This document shows, piece after piece, positions 45,028-56,750 of a DNA stretch of 64,000 nt. The stretch comes from Deinandra increscens subsp. villosa (Eukaryota > Streptophyta > Magnoliopsida > Asterales > Asteraceae): positions 52,533,980 to 52,597,979 of the forward strand of contig JBCNJP010000025.1 of the NCBI GenBank assembly GCA_039602395.1, written 5' to 3'. Below the pieces are notes generated by a model. That model made no database searches. It saw nothing but the letters and a program-made list of their open reading frames with translations, and was not told the DNA's origin. Within the stretch, counting starts at the first letter, position 1, and each line of letters begins with the position of its first letter. The position numbers and the translations under genes were made by a program.

Positions 45028-45376
45028 TGTTAAAGCATAATTCTATGCTATAGTGTGTCTCGTGTATTGTATCTAAGTGAGGGCGATATATTGAGTCTTA
45101 GGGTCAACGAACCATGGTCCGAACCATTGGTCGGAGCCAACGAACCAATTGGTTCGCTAGATGGTTCATTGGACAGAATGAAGTCACCTATAAATAGGTT
45201 GACCTGTTTAGAATGTTAAAAAACTCTTGGTCATATCTATAATTCTGTGTGTGTGTTTCTGTGTGTAATCCTCTCAAGCTTGAATCAATATTAATCTCAT
45301 TTGTATTTACTTTTGATCTCATGTCAATCTTGATATCACTAGATTAGCAAACGATCTGTCGCTCCACGTCTCTACA
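45028..45376 (+). repeat. 3' LTR of the gag-only copia-like element
   Basis: 349 bp, TGTTAAAGCA to TCTACA, matching the LTR at 39011 with scattered differences and one short GT-rich insertion. Confidence 0.85.
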
Positions 45377-45499
45377 AGATTAAGTGTGTGATAACTCGTG
45401 ACATGATAACTTATTGTTAGACATATATATGCCTAATTTTACTTATTACCTAAATATAATAATACAAACTTTAAATAGTTTGTTTTTGGCTTTTCACGT

Positions 45500-48141
45500 T
45501 TTGGCCACAAGTGATTTTTGCTTTACCATTTACCCCCCTCAACCCTTTTTTATGCTTCTATACCATATGTGATTGAAAATGTATCTACGTGGCTTAATAA
45601 TAGCCATTTGTGTGTGGCAGTTCACCTCAAAAAGAGGATTAGAGAAAATAGAAAGAGGAGTCAATCTCTCCCTTCAAATCCGTCTGCGACCTCCCTTCTC
45701 TCTCAAAGAATTTAGCGATCGGCGTCTCCTGCTTTTTTTTTGCCATTTTACGTCCGTAGATAGTGGCCGCCGGTGTCAATTGTCGCCGCTATTTTTATTA
45801 CGGCTCTGGTGACCGCCGGTGAGGTTGAAATGACGATGTTGTTTATCTGTTCACGTCGAAGCAACGACGTTTTTTGGGTCTTCTGTTGGAGATCTTAAAT
45901 GTACAGCGACTTATGTAATTTTCAAGTTGTGAAGAATCCTCGGTGGTGTCGTTGAAGCGACGATTTCGTTACTCCGGTCACGTTGAACGGGGTTTTTCTT
46001 CCTCCTCTGTTGGATCGATGTTGGGTTTAGGGTTTTCAATAACCCAGATCTGAAAACGCCGTCTTTATTTTGGCGTTTTTGCTCTGGTGTGCCGACATCG
46101 GTCTCATTTTAACATGCTTGGTTGTACGACGTGGTTCTTCTAACTCTCTCTTTGAAACCGCTGGCTCGGCGGCTGCCGGATTCGGTGTGCCGCCGCTGGT
46201 ATGGTTTGCTTTTGGTGGCTAGGGCTCATTTTTGAGAGTTTGGGGACTGAAAACCTTATGATCTGATAGGGCTAAATTATTTCTGTTGGTTGGGTATGAG
46301 TCCCTGTTTTTTCAATCGTATGCTATAGCTGTGATGAGTGTATGCAACGAGCTGAGCCTTTAGGTACTTTCTATAAATTTTTACAGGCAATGATGAGTTA
46401 AAATGAGCCATTTCATGTTTTATTATTGATTTCTTGATGTTGTATCAGCTTTTTTTAGATGTTCATCTGTATGGGAAATACGATATGTATATGGGTTAAT
46501 ATTGATTTTTTTTATCGTGTGATTGTTGTTGTTTGTTTGCAACTTCTTAAATTTTTATTGTTGATTATTGTCTTCCTTATCTCCGTTTTTGTCTCTAGGG
46601 GTGTACATTCTACACATCTACATAATTGATAGTAGATTATATAGACCAAACATCTATGGGAAGTATGTGATGTTTCACAAACTACTTTTAATTGTCGATT
46701 TGGTGATAGGTTTTATTTCTCACAAGTATGGTGATATAAACTGACTTCTTAGGTATTGCTCCGTTTGATGCTTCGGATTCTGTAAGTTTTTAGATATTTG
46801 AACCTTTTTTGTTTATAATAGTTACTTCAATTTCTTTAAATCCTTGGATTGATTTTATCTGCAATTAAGGTTGAGATCTCAGTTTTTAAATGAATTGTTG
46901 CCCTCTGCTGGTATAAATCAAAGTTCCAAATTCAAAGGTATGTGTTCGTAATTTCATTTCGATGCCCATTTTTGTTTACATTAAAACTAAAACGTCAGGA
47001 ATTAATTTATCAACAAAACTGCAGGTGAAGAGAATTATGATGGTGGACTTCTTTTAACCATAAAGTTATGCACCTAAAGATAGACAAAGGCTTAGGGTTT
47101 GTCATTTGTGGAGGTTGTTCTAAACCTATTTTCAAAAAGTATGAATACAATGGTGGAGAATTTTCAGGTTAAAATATATAAACCCGAGTGTTCCTCATTC
47201 ATGCATAAAGTATATGTATGGGTTCTTTCTTTTATTGATTACGGTTGGTTTTTTTATTTTCATCGAATGCTTCCCATTATCAGCAGTTGACTTACCATAG
47301 TACAGACGTGCAAACTGCTAAAACAGATCACCCAAGAGAAGTCTTCAAAACAGATTAAGTAATTAGTGTTTGATGTGTGCCTTTAATCTTTAAGATTTTA
47401 GTCCCGTTTATAATTGACATGCCTTTTGCCTTATCTTAACTTATCACTTATAACTTATCACTTATTCATTACATTATTAGAGTGATTTTATCTTTTCTGC
47501 TTGCAGTTATAGAAGGATTACTTTGGTCTATCGATGTTGTCTTCTGGTACATGTTAGTTTTACTTAATTTGTACGTTTTCTCTATAGTTGGTGTTAGTAT
47601 AAATAGGTTTCATTGTTGATGTTACCCATTAGGATTTGGTCATGTTTGATATGAAACATAGTCTACACGGACTTTCTAAATGAAATAGGTCTTTAGTATT
47701 AAAGTATTCGTAATTGTTTAGAGGTTTATTCTGATGAATCGGTATGATTTTCAAGGTGTTCATAATTCTTCGTTGAAGGTACATATAGAATACATATAAC
47801 ATTAGAAACTGAAGACTAACAACTCAATTCTTTCATCATAGCATTACAACAAATGAGAATCGAAGGCATCGCGGACATCAAACTGTGAGAGACACATTTC
47901 CTTCAGATATACTTGTCATGAGAAAATAGGAGCAAGAGAGAATACAAAAAACTATTCTACCTTTTTGGCTTCTTATAGACACACATGTTACCTTTACTAA
48001 ATAGAAAATTTATTGTAATTGCTACAACACAATGCAAAGATGGTGACACGTGATACAAAATTGGTGCAAAACGATACAAAAATGGTGACACGTGATAAAA
48101 AATGGTGAGGCCGCCGCAACGCGCGGCGGGTCACCCACTAG
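45500..48141 (+). mobile_element. Non-autonomous Helitron (3' end clear, 5' end approximate)
   Basis: The 3' terminus is diagnostic: a GC stem CCGCCGC/GCGGCGG (48111-48129), then TCACCCACTAG followed by T, as in plant Helitrons (hairpin, CTRR end, insertion before T). Upstream, phrases like AAAATGGTGACACGTGAT repeat (about 48034-48110). The 5' end with TC is not resolved and lies somewhere between 45382 and about 45700. The interior (45650-47300) looks like host gene 5' UTR and intron sequence with no coding match, possibly captured. No Rep/helicase is present. Confidence 0.7.
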
Positions 48142-48417
48142 TGTTACTCAAATATGAGATTCCCGGTAAATGACGAATGCGTACTGGAATCGCGTAAAAA
48201 CCGAAAATTGCTTTATATTTGATCCAAGGAATCCAATTTGAATCCAAGTGATTTTAATTAAGTATTTTATTTTGAAAAACAATTACGAATTACTTTAAAA
48301 AGTTATTTGGGCTATATACATCCAAAAATTATTCCGCTACTTTTCAATTTTCAAATAAGGTAGACATGGAATTTAAAACGGGTCGGGTTTTATAACCGGT
48401 AAAATGCAAATGTTACA

Positions 48418-49234
48418 ACAACAATGGTGCAGTCATTCAAGATGGGATTAAAGAAAGACTCAACCTTCTATGAAGACTTGGTGATGAATCCTTGTCGGAA
48501 ACTGGATGAATTCAGGAATAGGTCTCTAAGATTCATAAGGCAGAAGCTCCTTCTGCATATGATCATCCTAACCGGAAAACGGAACCTCCTACTAAAAATC
48601 TCAAAGATCGAAGCCATACTCAAGATCCGATAACCCCAAGATCAATAGCGTGGACGAATACGATGAAGAAGAAGAGTATCCTAGACTGACTAACTATTAT
48701 TTTTCTACTGATATTTCAGGTGTAATGAATGCTATGCAAAATTTGGGAGATAGAGCAAGATGGCCAAAGAAGAATAAGTCGGCTTCCTGGAAGGATAGGT
48801 CCAAGTGGTGAGCTTATCATGAAGACTTTGGCCACACCACGTAGGACTAAATTGCCCTTAGGAAGGAGATAAGTCATCTCCTGAGAAAGGGGTATCTAAG
48901 AGCTCTTGGGAAAGAAAAATGACAGATCCAGGGAGTCTGACCAACATGCTAAATTCAGGAATGATGACCAGCATGCTGCGAACAGGGATTCCAACCAACA
49001 GCCCGGGATGCCAGAAAGAGCAGAATCCTCAGCTCCATATGCGAATGTAATTCATTTCATATCTGGAGGTTCTGATATTTGTGGTACTTCTTATTCTACA
49101 GCTAAGGGACACGCTAGAGAATCCAAGTCCGAAAAGGAAAGAAGGCCCGTCAAGTCAACAACAGTTCAAACCAGAAGGAGATCACTTATGGCGAGGATGA
49201 CATATACAACATTCAAGATCCTCATCATGATGGA
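48418..49234 (+). pseudogene. Tat-like gag, C-terminal part, decayed
   Basis: The clearest block is MVQSFKMGLKKDSTFYEDL (from 48424), then RKLDEFRNRSLRFIR, typical of Tat/Ogre gag. A degenerate Cys-His cluster (AYHEDFGHTT near 48830) has lost cysteines to stops. A Gln/Arg/Asp-rich segment and the block INFISGGSDICGTSYS-like near 49050 lead towards the protease. Several stops and frame changes. Confidence 0.75.
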
Positions 49235-49496
49235 TTGGTTATAACATTATACATCGCCAACCATTACGTGAAAAGAATCATGATCGATGGGGGAAGCTCT
49301 GTCAACATCATACAACTAGAAGCTTTGAACAAGATGGGGATTCCAGATTCAGAAATCATCAAGAAGTCCCCGGTACTTGTAGGATTCGTCAGAGAGACAA
49401 AGAACATAGTGGGATAGATCAAACTTCCTGTGTATATCGAAGGGGTAAATTCATTACAACAATTTTGTGTAATTGATACTTTGTCTAGTTATTACA
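49235..49496 (+). pseudogene. Tat-like aspartic protease fragment
   Basis: The block RIMIDGGSSVNII holds the active site in the DGGSS form that Tat/Ogre elements use in place of DTGSS. A stop at 49415 breaks the frame; sequence resembling the family continues to the solo LTR at 49497. Confidence 0.75.
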
Positions 49497-51444
49497 TGTA
49501 AGGCCCCAACCCGCTTAACGCATATAACTAAACTTCTGAAAACATGGCCAATTTTTATTTTATCATTTCACTTATAAAATCGTTTATCAAGTTTATCAAA
49601 ATCACACGTCAATATCATAATTAACCCAGCCAGCTTATCAGAGTATATCTAAACTACACTCAAGATAAACAAAACACAACATTGAATCCCAAAAGACTTG
49701 GTGTTCGGTTCTTTGACCCCCTGATTCGATCTTGACCCATCCAATAATGATTACCTTCCAATAACACTAGTAACATGGTAGTATTCATGGCATACAACAA
49801 CATTTACACTATGACAACAGTTAAAATCAAGAAACAACAATAAAATTCTGGACAGCAGCTCCAAGCGTATCGCTTTGAGCATTGGCCGTCCCAGGCGATA
49901 CGCCTAGAGCCACATTTCCAGGGCTCCAGGCCAGTTTTCCCGTACTTAGCCATTTTTCCTGCATTTTCACTCCAATTCAACCTCGTTCTCTCCAATCTAA
50001 TATAAGTGCCAATCACTCACTAATACCTGCAACTCAAGAGGATTTCACACAATTCTCTAAAGTTCATATTAATTTCACAAGTTGAGTAACGGTGACACCT
50101 TACCCAACCCGTTTGACCCGCTAACACCTTATTCTCAAAACAACTCATAGGTCATACTTTCACCTACAATTTCCTACATTACATTTTCCCTTGACACATA
50201 TGCATTGTGCCAAGCTGCTTGATTTCTCATTGGGGCAATTTCAGAACTATAGCCTACATAGTTCCTCGTCTTGCCACAACCTTACCGCTTAACCCAAACG
50301 GTTCATATACCCACAGCTCAACTTGGTCATATGTCATGACCAATTTCTCAATTGCATTTCAAATATCTAAACACATGTATCTCATCAAATACCTCATGAT
50401 TTTCAAGTTGTTATCACAATCTATAGCATTATCTAGCTAGCTACTACGTGTTACCTCTTAGATTTTGGTCTTGCCTTCTCATTGATAACTTGTAGTCCCA
50501 CCCGCTTCAATTATAATCATAACATTGATTAACTACTCTATACTACAATCATAATTCACACAATTTCACATTCCATCATCAAATCAAGTTGGTGAATTCA
50601 ACCTACCCAATTTCCCATCTTCATTCAAGTATTTCATCAAACACCTAGCATGCGTACTTAGTGTTCTAACAAATCAACAACATATATGACATCAATTCAT
50701 CCCATCTTTGATTACACATATCAATTCAGGCTTTTAAACACAATTTATCAACTTTCTAGCTTCACCATGATTCTATACAATCTAATTAAACAACCCAATT
50801 CCCCAAACCCTTATGGGGTTCGATTTCTAAGAGATGGGGTTTAACCCTCATCGCAATTTCTACCAATCAAAATCAAAATCAGTCATGCAAGGTAAAATTA
50901 AGCTTCATCTAGACTCATAAACACATAACAATTTAGATTTAAGCACCAATTTGACCTCTAGATGATACCCATAAAACCACCCTATCTCAAAAACACTTAC
51001 TTGTCTAACAACACTCAAAGGAGACCCCAAAATCAAGAATTATAAGCCTCTCTAAGCTAGAATTTAGTTTCCCCTTCAGAAATTTTACCCCCAACAGCTT
51101 GAATTTGAGATTGGAATTAATTGCTAGGCCTTTTCCCTCTCATCTTTGACCTGGTCACGATTCTTAGTCTGGAAAAAACCCAGACATAATTTATTCCCCT
51201 TAATTACAACTATGGTCCCTCATGAATACCTCTTTTATAAATTATGGCCTTAACTATAATTTACACCTTTTATCCTCCAACTTTCCTCTAGTATAATCAT
51301 CCATTATTAAACTTAACTTAGTAACTAATAGTTTCCATTAGATAACCCGGTTAAATTTATAAACCCGCTCATTTAACCAGTAGCCCAGATAAAATCATAA
51401 ATAAAATAATACAATCAATTCATCATGAAATTCAGGATGTTACA
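49497..51444 (-). mobile_element. Solo LTR, gypsy type, minus orientation
   Basis: 1948 bp; on the minus strand it begins TGTAACATCCTG and ends GGGGCCTTACA. Flanks TTACA (49492-49496) and TAACA (51445-51449) form a duplication with one mismatch, and removing it gives a continuous protease-to-RT linker in the host. Contains complementary words AGCGTATCGCTT and AGGCGATACGCCTAGAGC near 49864-49912. Confidence 0.82.
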
Positions 51445-52796
51445 TAACATTATTTTGGAAGCCCTTGGATCCATGAGATGTAAGCAGTCCTGTCAACATA
51501 TCACCAATGTGTCAAGATGCCTACGCCTTGGGGAGTAGTCACAAAAAAATGACCAATAAGAGGCAAAGGATTGTTATACATCCTCGATGAAGAAGTTGGC
51601 AAAAACGAGACAAACATAGCAATCACATAAAAAGGTAAGGGACGTACTGGAGCCTAGGGAGCAGGATGTCAAGGAAATAATTTTGGATCCTGGGGATCCT
51701 GAAAAGAAAGTATTTATTAGCACCGGCATTCCTGAGCAACTTGAGCAGGATTTGATAAACTTTCTGAAATCCAGAAAAATGACATATTCCTGGAAGCACG
51801 AAGACATGATAGGTATATCCAAAGATATAATAACACAAACTAGGAATTGATAATTCTTTCAGGTATGTCCATCAAAAGAGAAGAAAGTTGGCTCCCGAAA
51901 TGACTGTGATAATACAAGAGGAGGTAGATTGACTACTCAAGGCACGCATGATAAAGGAAGTGAAATTCCCAAGATGGTAGGCTAATGTGGTCTTGGTAGA
52001 AAAGAAGAATGGAAAATGGGGGGTGTGAGTGGATTTCACTTATCTCAATAGAGCATGCCCGAAGGATCCTTTTCCCCTGCCCCATATCGAGTCCGTGGTG
52101 TATGTGACAGTAGACCATGAAATGCTGACATTCATGGATGCTACCTCAAGATTCCAGCAAATTTAAATGGAACCATCAAACCAGGAAGACACGACATTCA
52201 TTACTCCCACGAGTATTTATTGTTACATTGTTATGCCTTTTGGACTGAAAAATGCAGGTGCAACGTACCAAAGGCTGGTAAACATGATGTTTAAAGAAAA
52301 GCTGGGGGACACAATAGAGGTTTACATAGACGACATGGTGGTAAAGTCCATGAAGAGGAATAATCATCTTAAGGATGTTAGCGATGCCTTTGATATCCTG
52401 GACCAATATAATATGAAGTTGAATCCTTCGAAATTCCACTTCGGAGTGGGGATAGGTAAATTCCTAGGATACATGATCACCAAGAGAGGAATGGAAGCCT
52501 GTCCAGAACATATAAAGGCAATAGTGAACCTGAAATCTCTAACACCAACTAAGGAGGTGCAAAGGTTGGCAGGAAGGATAGCGACACCTAACAGATCAAT
52601 CTCCAAATCCTTAGAAAGATGCCAAGAATTCTATGACATCCGGAAGAAAAATAAGAAGTTTGTTTGGAATCCTGAGCATGAACAAGCTGTTCAAGATCTA
52701 AAGAAGTACTTTTCATCAACCCCTCTCTTGATGAAACCAGAATGTGGGGAACCACTTTCATTATACTTAGCTATGTCCATGAATACCGTAATTTAA
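51445..52796 (+). pseudogene. Tat-like reverse transcriptase, decayed and 3'-truncated
   Basis: Early part (51445-52160) has stops and frame breaks. From 52167 to 52796 an open frame encodes RT fingers and palm: MPFGLKNAGATYQRL, the catalytic box VYIDDMVVKS near 52321, and the thumb-connecting block GYMITKRGMEA. Similarity stops near 52796 where RNase H should begin. RNase H, integrase and the 3' LTR are missing. Confidence 0.85.
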
Positions 52797-53330
52797 AACT
52801 AAGAGATTTGATAAATTATTATAATGTCCTTTTACCGATATAAGAGTACGAATGGCAATGAAACCCGAACCCAGTGGGAAAATCCGAAACCTGCCACACA
52901 TGGGACGGGTATGGGGTCGGGTGACCGAGTATGGGATTACTTTTGAATTTTTTGTGGGTATGGGACGGGTATGGGATTTGATGATATACCCGTTTACCCG
53001 TCCTAATTACCCGATAATATATACATGTTTACCCAATTATATACCCGCTATATTTTTCTTTGTTTTATCTATTTATTCTAACTATATATTGTATGATTTT
53101 ATATACCTTTTTTTAATCTATAATACTAAGTTATTTTGTTAAAAACATTGATTTAAATATTATTAAATTTATATACGTCAGTTATTTGAGATACTTAAGT
53201 ATAATTCTATAAATAAAAATGAATAGTTAGCCGATATACACCCGACATGTATGCCCGATACCCGATTGGTAAATAGCCGCTAAAACCCCGACGAGTTTTG
53301 GGCCGGGTATGGGATACACTTTTATAACCG
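52797..53330. repeat. Word-rich repeat (GGGTATGGGACGGG), probable DNA-transposon fragment
   Basis: From about 52853 (ATGGCAATGAAACCCGAAC) to 53330, words such as GGGACGGGTATGGG and their complement ACCCGTTTACCCGTCC surround an AT-rich centre, the same architecture as the hAT MITE at 39749. No TIR or duplication was found; the right end is cut by the next LTR. Confidence 0.45.
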
Positions 53331-53676
53331 TGAAAATGCGAGAGCAAAGGATTGTCTACTCAATCTAGCTATTCGGAGATCAAAACATAATTAACCGATT
53401 GTTTTATTGATCAATGAAGAACAATTACAATCAGAAAGACACTCAGAAATAGACACAGAGAAACACCTTGTAAACACACACTTAATAAAGCTCAGACTCT
53501 CACTTCTATCTGATTACCAAGAACAACACACTATTTATAGGCACTGGCCGAACCCTGTCCGAACTCTGAGTTCGGCAGGTTCGGACCAGCTTCGGCCAAT
53601 TACATTTTGGTTTGAACTTGTTCCTTGACTTGTTATAACTCGATACTTCACACGACGCACATATCAGGTATCAACA
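53331..53676 (-). repeat. 3' LTR of the minus-strand copia-like element
   Basis: 346 bp, on the minus strand TGTTGATACC to CGCATTTTCA. It has GCCTATAAATAG as a TATA-type segment and GTTCGG words near 53545-53600, like the solo LTR at 27288. Confidence 0.75.
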
Positions 53677-53690
53677 AACTCCCCCTCATC
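53677..53690 (-). promoter_or_regulatory. Polypurine tract (minus strand)
   Basis: Minus strand GATGAGGGGGAGTT directly before the LTR. Further G-rich copies on the minus strand lie near 53743, 55079 and 55117. Confidence 0.75.
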
Positions 53691-55439
53691 GTGTGCAGTA
53701 TCACTTCAACATCTTCAAATCTGTTTCTTCAATCAAGCTCCCCCTCAAATATAGATCTCGTTCGTCCAGCGAAATAAATCTTTGAACAAACTCCTCCTCA
53801 ACTTGATCGTAGCTTGATCTTGAATACTTGATGATGTTTAGTGTATCTCTGGTCTTTATCAACATTTTCAGAAGACTTGAAGTTGCGATATCTAGCATTT
53901 TAGCAACCTGCTCAAACATTTAAATAATCTTGGCGCAAAACGTCTCTTCGAGACTCCAAGATATGATTTTGAAAATTTGATTTTGTATCACGTGTTGATC
54001 AGATCGAAACTAAAGCGAAAACAAAATCTTTTTGATTTTTAGAAAGTTTATATCAAAATAAACCTAAAATCTTTTTGATTTTTCAAACTTATGCTAAAAC
54101 ACACCAAAAACTTTTTTGAAATTTTCTTGAACTAAAACAAAATGCAATACAGCATCAAACACTATTTTTGGTATGAGAAAGATCACTATATGGGATCATA
54201 TTGGACATAACGCACTGAACTACACTTCAATTTCAACTAATTGAATCACATAAGTCAAGCTAATTGCCGGTATAATTTGTCCATCGTAAACTCATGCAGA
54301 ATCATACTCATAACATCTAGATATGTTAAGGTACGATTAGATTTGATTTGACTAGTATATCCCACACTATCAGACATATTCAGACATGTTCTTTTTCTTT
54401 TTCCTTTTGCTTTTTCTTTTTGTGTGATTACACTTGTGAATTGTCACAAAGTATCATATTTTCATGATATCATCAGCTGTGTTCCATGCAAAAAGAAATA
54501 AGAACGTTAAATCGTCTACCTTAAGGTCGATCTTTCGATACGCATATAAGGCATCGGATTTAACAAAATAAAGAAAATAAAACAAGTTGAAATTGTATAA
54601 TCCAACAACAATCAGGTCGATACTTCCGTATACGTAGAGAAAGTCCGATGGATTATACGAAAAACCAAAGAAAATAAAGCAGAACGTCAAACGAACAACG
54701 ATCAGGTCGGTCTTTTGGACACGCAGAGAAAGTCCGATCGTTTGACAAAATAAAGAAAATCAAACAAGTTTAAATCTTTGCAAAATGAACACATGTATAC
54801 ACAATAACTTCTCATTTTGAATTTCACACTTATATTTCTTTTTGTCATGAAATACGCATTAAGATGTTATCCACATGGTCAAGCATTAGTATTTAGTGAA
54901 TATCACATCTGAATACTTTATGATTTGCCGAGCCTACCAAACATATCAAACAGTGATCTTATGGCTCTTTCATATACTCTATACATGAGTCAGATACGTA
55001 ACCAATGTACGATCATTTCCCAGTGATCAATTTCTCACATTTTTATATTATTGCATGTATTCACCTTCTCCCCATAACATGCTTTTTCTCAATTACTCCC
55101 CCTTACTTACCATTCTCCCCCTTAAAATGAAAAACTCTATTTTTGGATTTTCATTTTACACAAAAACAGGACTCTATTTTTAGGTTTTTGAGAAAATATT
55201 TTAAGCAAAGAAACTTGATCAATCAACACGGATATCTTTCAGTTTTAGAATTTTAGAAATATTACAGGTGAGAAAAATATATTGCACGCAATTTTAAGTT
55301 AAATCAGAATACTCCTCTATCAACAATTTTTCAATCGTCGATAGGTCTTCTAGAAGTACCTGCACACTGGTCAAACCGATTAGTTCATAAATGACCCGAA
55401 GCGAATTGCTTCTGGTCGACCAGTGTCCTGATTTTGTTT

Positions 55440-55860
55440 AGAAACCACCTTACGTTTCCATTGTTGTGATTTTGGTAAGTCAGTTTTTGATGAAGATATC
55501 ACAGGTGACTGTGATGATGAACCTACATTTTGAGTCTTTTGAAAGATTGGAACAAAATGTTTTTGTTTTAAGGAGAATGTAGGCTCAACGTCATAAAAAA
55601 CTCTGCCTTGTTCATTGGTTTGGCAGGTCTACCAAAAACTGGTTTCTTGTGAAACCGCTAAGGTGAATCAACAGGCAGTGGACAATCTTTTGCCATATGC
55701 CCTGTTCGGCGGCAAATATAACATATTCGTTTTGTTTTGTCCCACTTTTAAGGTACCTGCGAATAATAACAGACATGAACATCTCGAACATGATCAGGAT
55801 TAGAATCATATACCTGATGCCTGTGATCATGAACCCATTTTGAAGTTGGGCTTCGAGAAT
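55440..55860 (-). pseudogene. Gag fragment with CCHC knuckle, minus strand
   Basis: The minus strand encodes CYICRRTGHMAKDC at 55682-55723, followed by a broken Lys/Pro/Ser-rich tail. The position fits the second knuckle of the gag at 40669. Confidence 0.7.
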
Positions 55861-55869
55861 GTGAACTAT

Positions 55870-56284
55870 TGTTGGGCTATACATTTGAGGCATGAACATT
55901 AGGTGTGGGCTTACTTGTTAATGGGCTTAGGTATTCACGATTGGGCTTACTTGAAGATTACGATTTTGGGCTTCAGGGGGCCGGTTCTTTATGAGTTTAT
56001 GATTGGGCTTAGGGTTTGTGTAAGGGTACTATATAAACCCAAGTTGTTTATGTTTATGGAGGCTAGTGGTTTACGATTTCCAGCCACCCTCTTGTAATTT
56101 CCGATAGTAATCATCTATCCAAGAAAGTATTTGTGTTCTTCAATCAAGATTTTATCTTTTGGTGTTGTGTTTCACTCATATCAAGTCTCTTTTTATCTAC
56201 TTTCTCTTGAATCAATCTCGTACAAGGATTTCACACTTGTTTGAGATCAAAATATCGTGTACGGTTGTTGATCCCGGACCAACA
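55870..56284 (+). repeat. 5' LTR of the copia-like gag element
   Basis: 415 bp, TGTTGGGCTA to GGACCAACA, with ACTATATAAACCC as TATA-type promoter near 56028. GGGCTT words are frequent. Confidence 0.8.
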
Positions 56285-56286
56285 AT

Positions 56287-56298
56287 TGGTATCAGAGC
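56287..56298 (+). promoter_or_regulatory. Primer-binding site, initiator tRNA-Met
   Basis: TGGTATCAGAGC begins two bases after the LTR end. Confidence 0.9.
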
Positions 56299-56379
56299 TA
56301 AGAAACGAGTGTTTCGTGGTTCTCACGATATTGATTCAAGAAGATCTAACAGTTTTTGCAAGTTTTCTTGAGTTTTTCA

Positions 56380-56750
56380 GGTTTACGATCGAGTTTTCTG
56401 AGTTTTCTGGGCAGTTTTTGGTGTTTACGATTTGGTGTTCTTCGTGTTCTTCATCAACTTTGTGTTTACGACCTGGAAATTGGAGTTTACGACTTCAAGA
56501 CGCGATCTTTGGACGTTTACGATCGAGAAATTCGAGTTTACGACTTCAAGATCCAAGCTTTGAGTGTTTATAATTTTTATAAATCGGAATCGAGTTTACG
56601 ATTTTTCAATCGGAATCGTGTTTACGACTTGTCTGAATCGGAATCGTTGTTTACGACTGTTCTCGATCGGAATCAGTTTCACGACCGAGTTTACGATCTG
56701 GAGGTGTTTACGATCGGAAATAGGGTTTACGATCGGAAACTAATTTGCGG
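56380..56750 (+). repeat. Leader with reiterated GTTTACGATCGAG words
   Basis: GTTTACGA occurs about a dozen times in 370 bp, often as GTTTACGATCGAG or GTTTACGACTT. It lies between the primer site and the gag start, as in the element at 26447. Confidence 0.85.

Larger units (their letters stand above)
39011..45376 (+). mobile_element. Gag-only copia-like element with two zinc knuckles
   Basis: LTRs at 39011-39346 (336 bp) and 45028-45376 (349 bp, longer by a GTGTGTGTTTCT-type insertion), primer site, leader with repeated words, one long decayed gag, 3' non-coding region and polypurine tract. No protease, RT or integrase. The target duplication is imperfect: CGAT on the left, AGATT on the right. 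The LTRs are alike but differ at scattered positions. A hAT MITE is nested in the leader. Confidence 0.85.
37846..48417 (-). mobile_element. Solo LTR (minus), split by a copia element and a Helitron
   Basis: The outer ends are TGTCAGG (plus strand, 37846) and ATGTTACA (48417), so on the minus strand it begins TGTAACAT as gypsy LTRs do. Flanks GCAAC (37841-37845) and ACAAC (48418-48422) form a duplication with one mismatch. Removing it joins two parts of the Tat gag. Visible LTR pieces are 37846-39010, a short piece after 45376, and 48142-48417; the rest of the span is nested insertions. It carries GGCGTATCGCCCGGAGC-type words near 38714. Confidence 0.7.
53331..55869 (-). mobile_element. Minus-strand copia-like element, 5' end cut off
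   Basis: On the minus strand: gag fragment (about 55440-55860), long 3' non-coding region, polypurine tract, 3' LTR (53331-53676). Reversed, the non-coding part carries the same phrases as 43100-45016, so it is a relative of the gag-only element there. The 5' part is cut at 55870 by a plus-strand element. No pol domain. Confidence 0.75.

Noticed and set aside
45518..45812. Small plus-strand frames in the Helitron interior as a captured protein
   Set aside because: No recognisable domain, and the frames overlap each other; sequence looks like untranslated leader.
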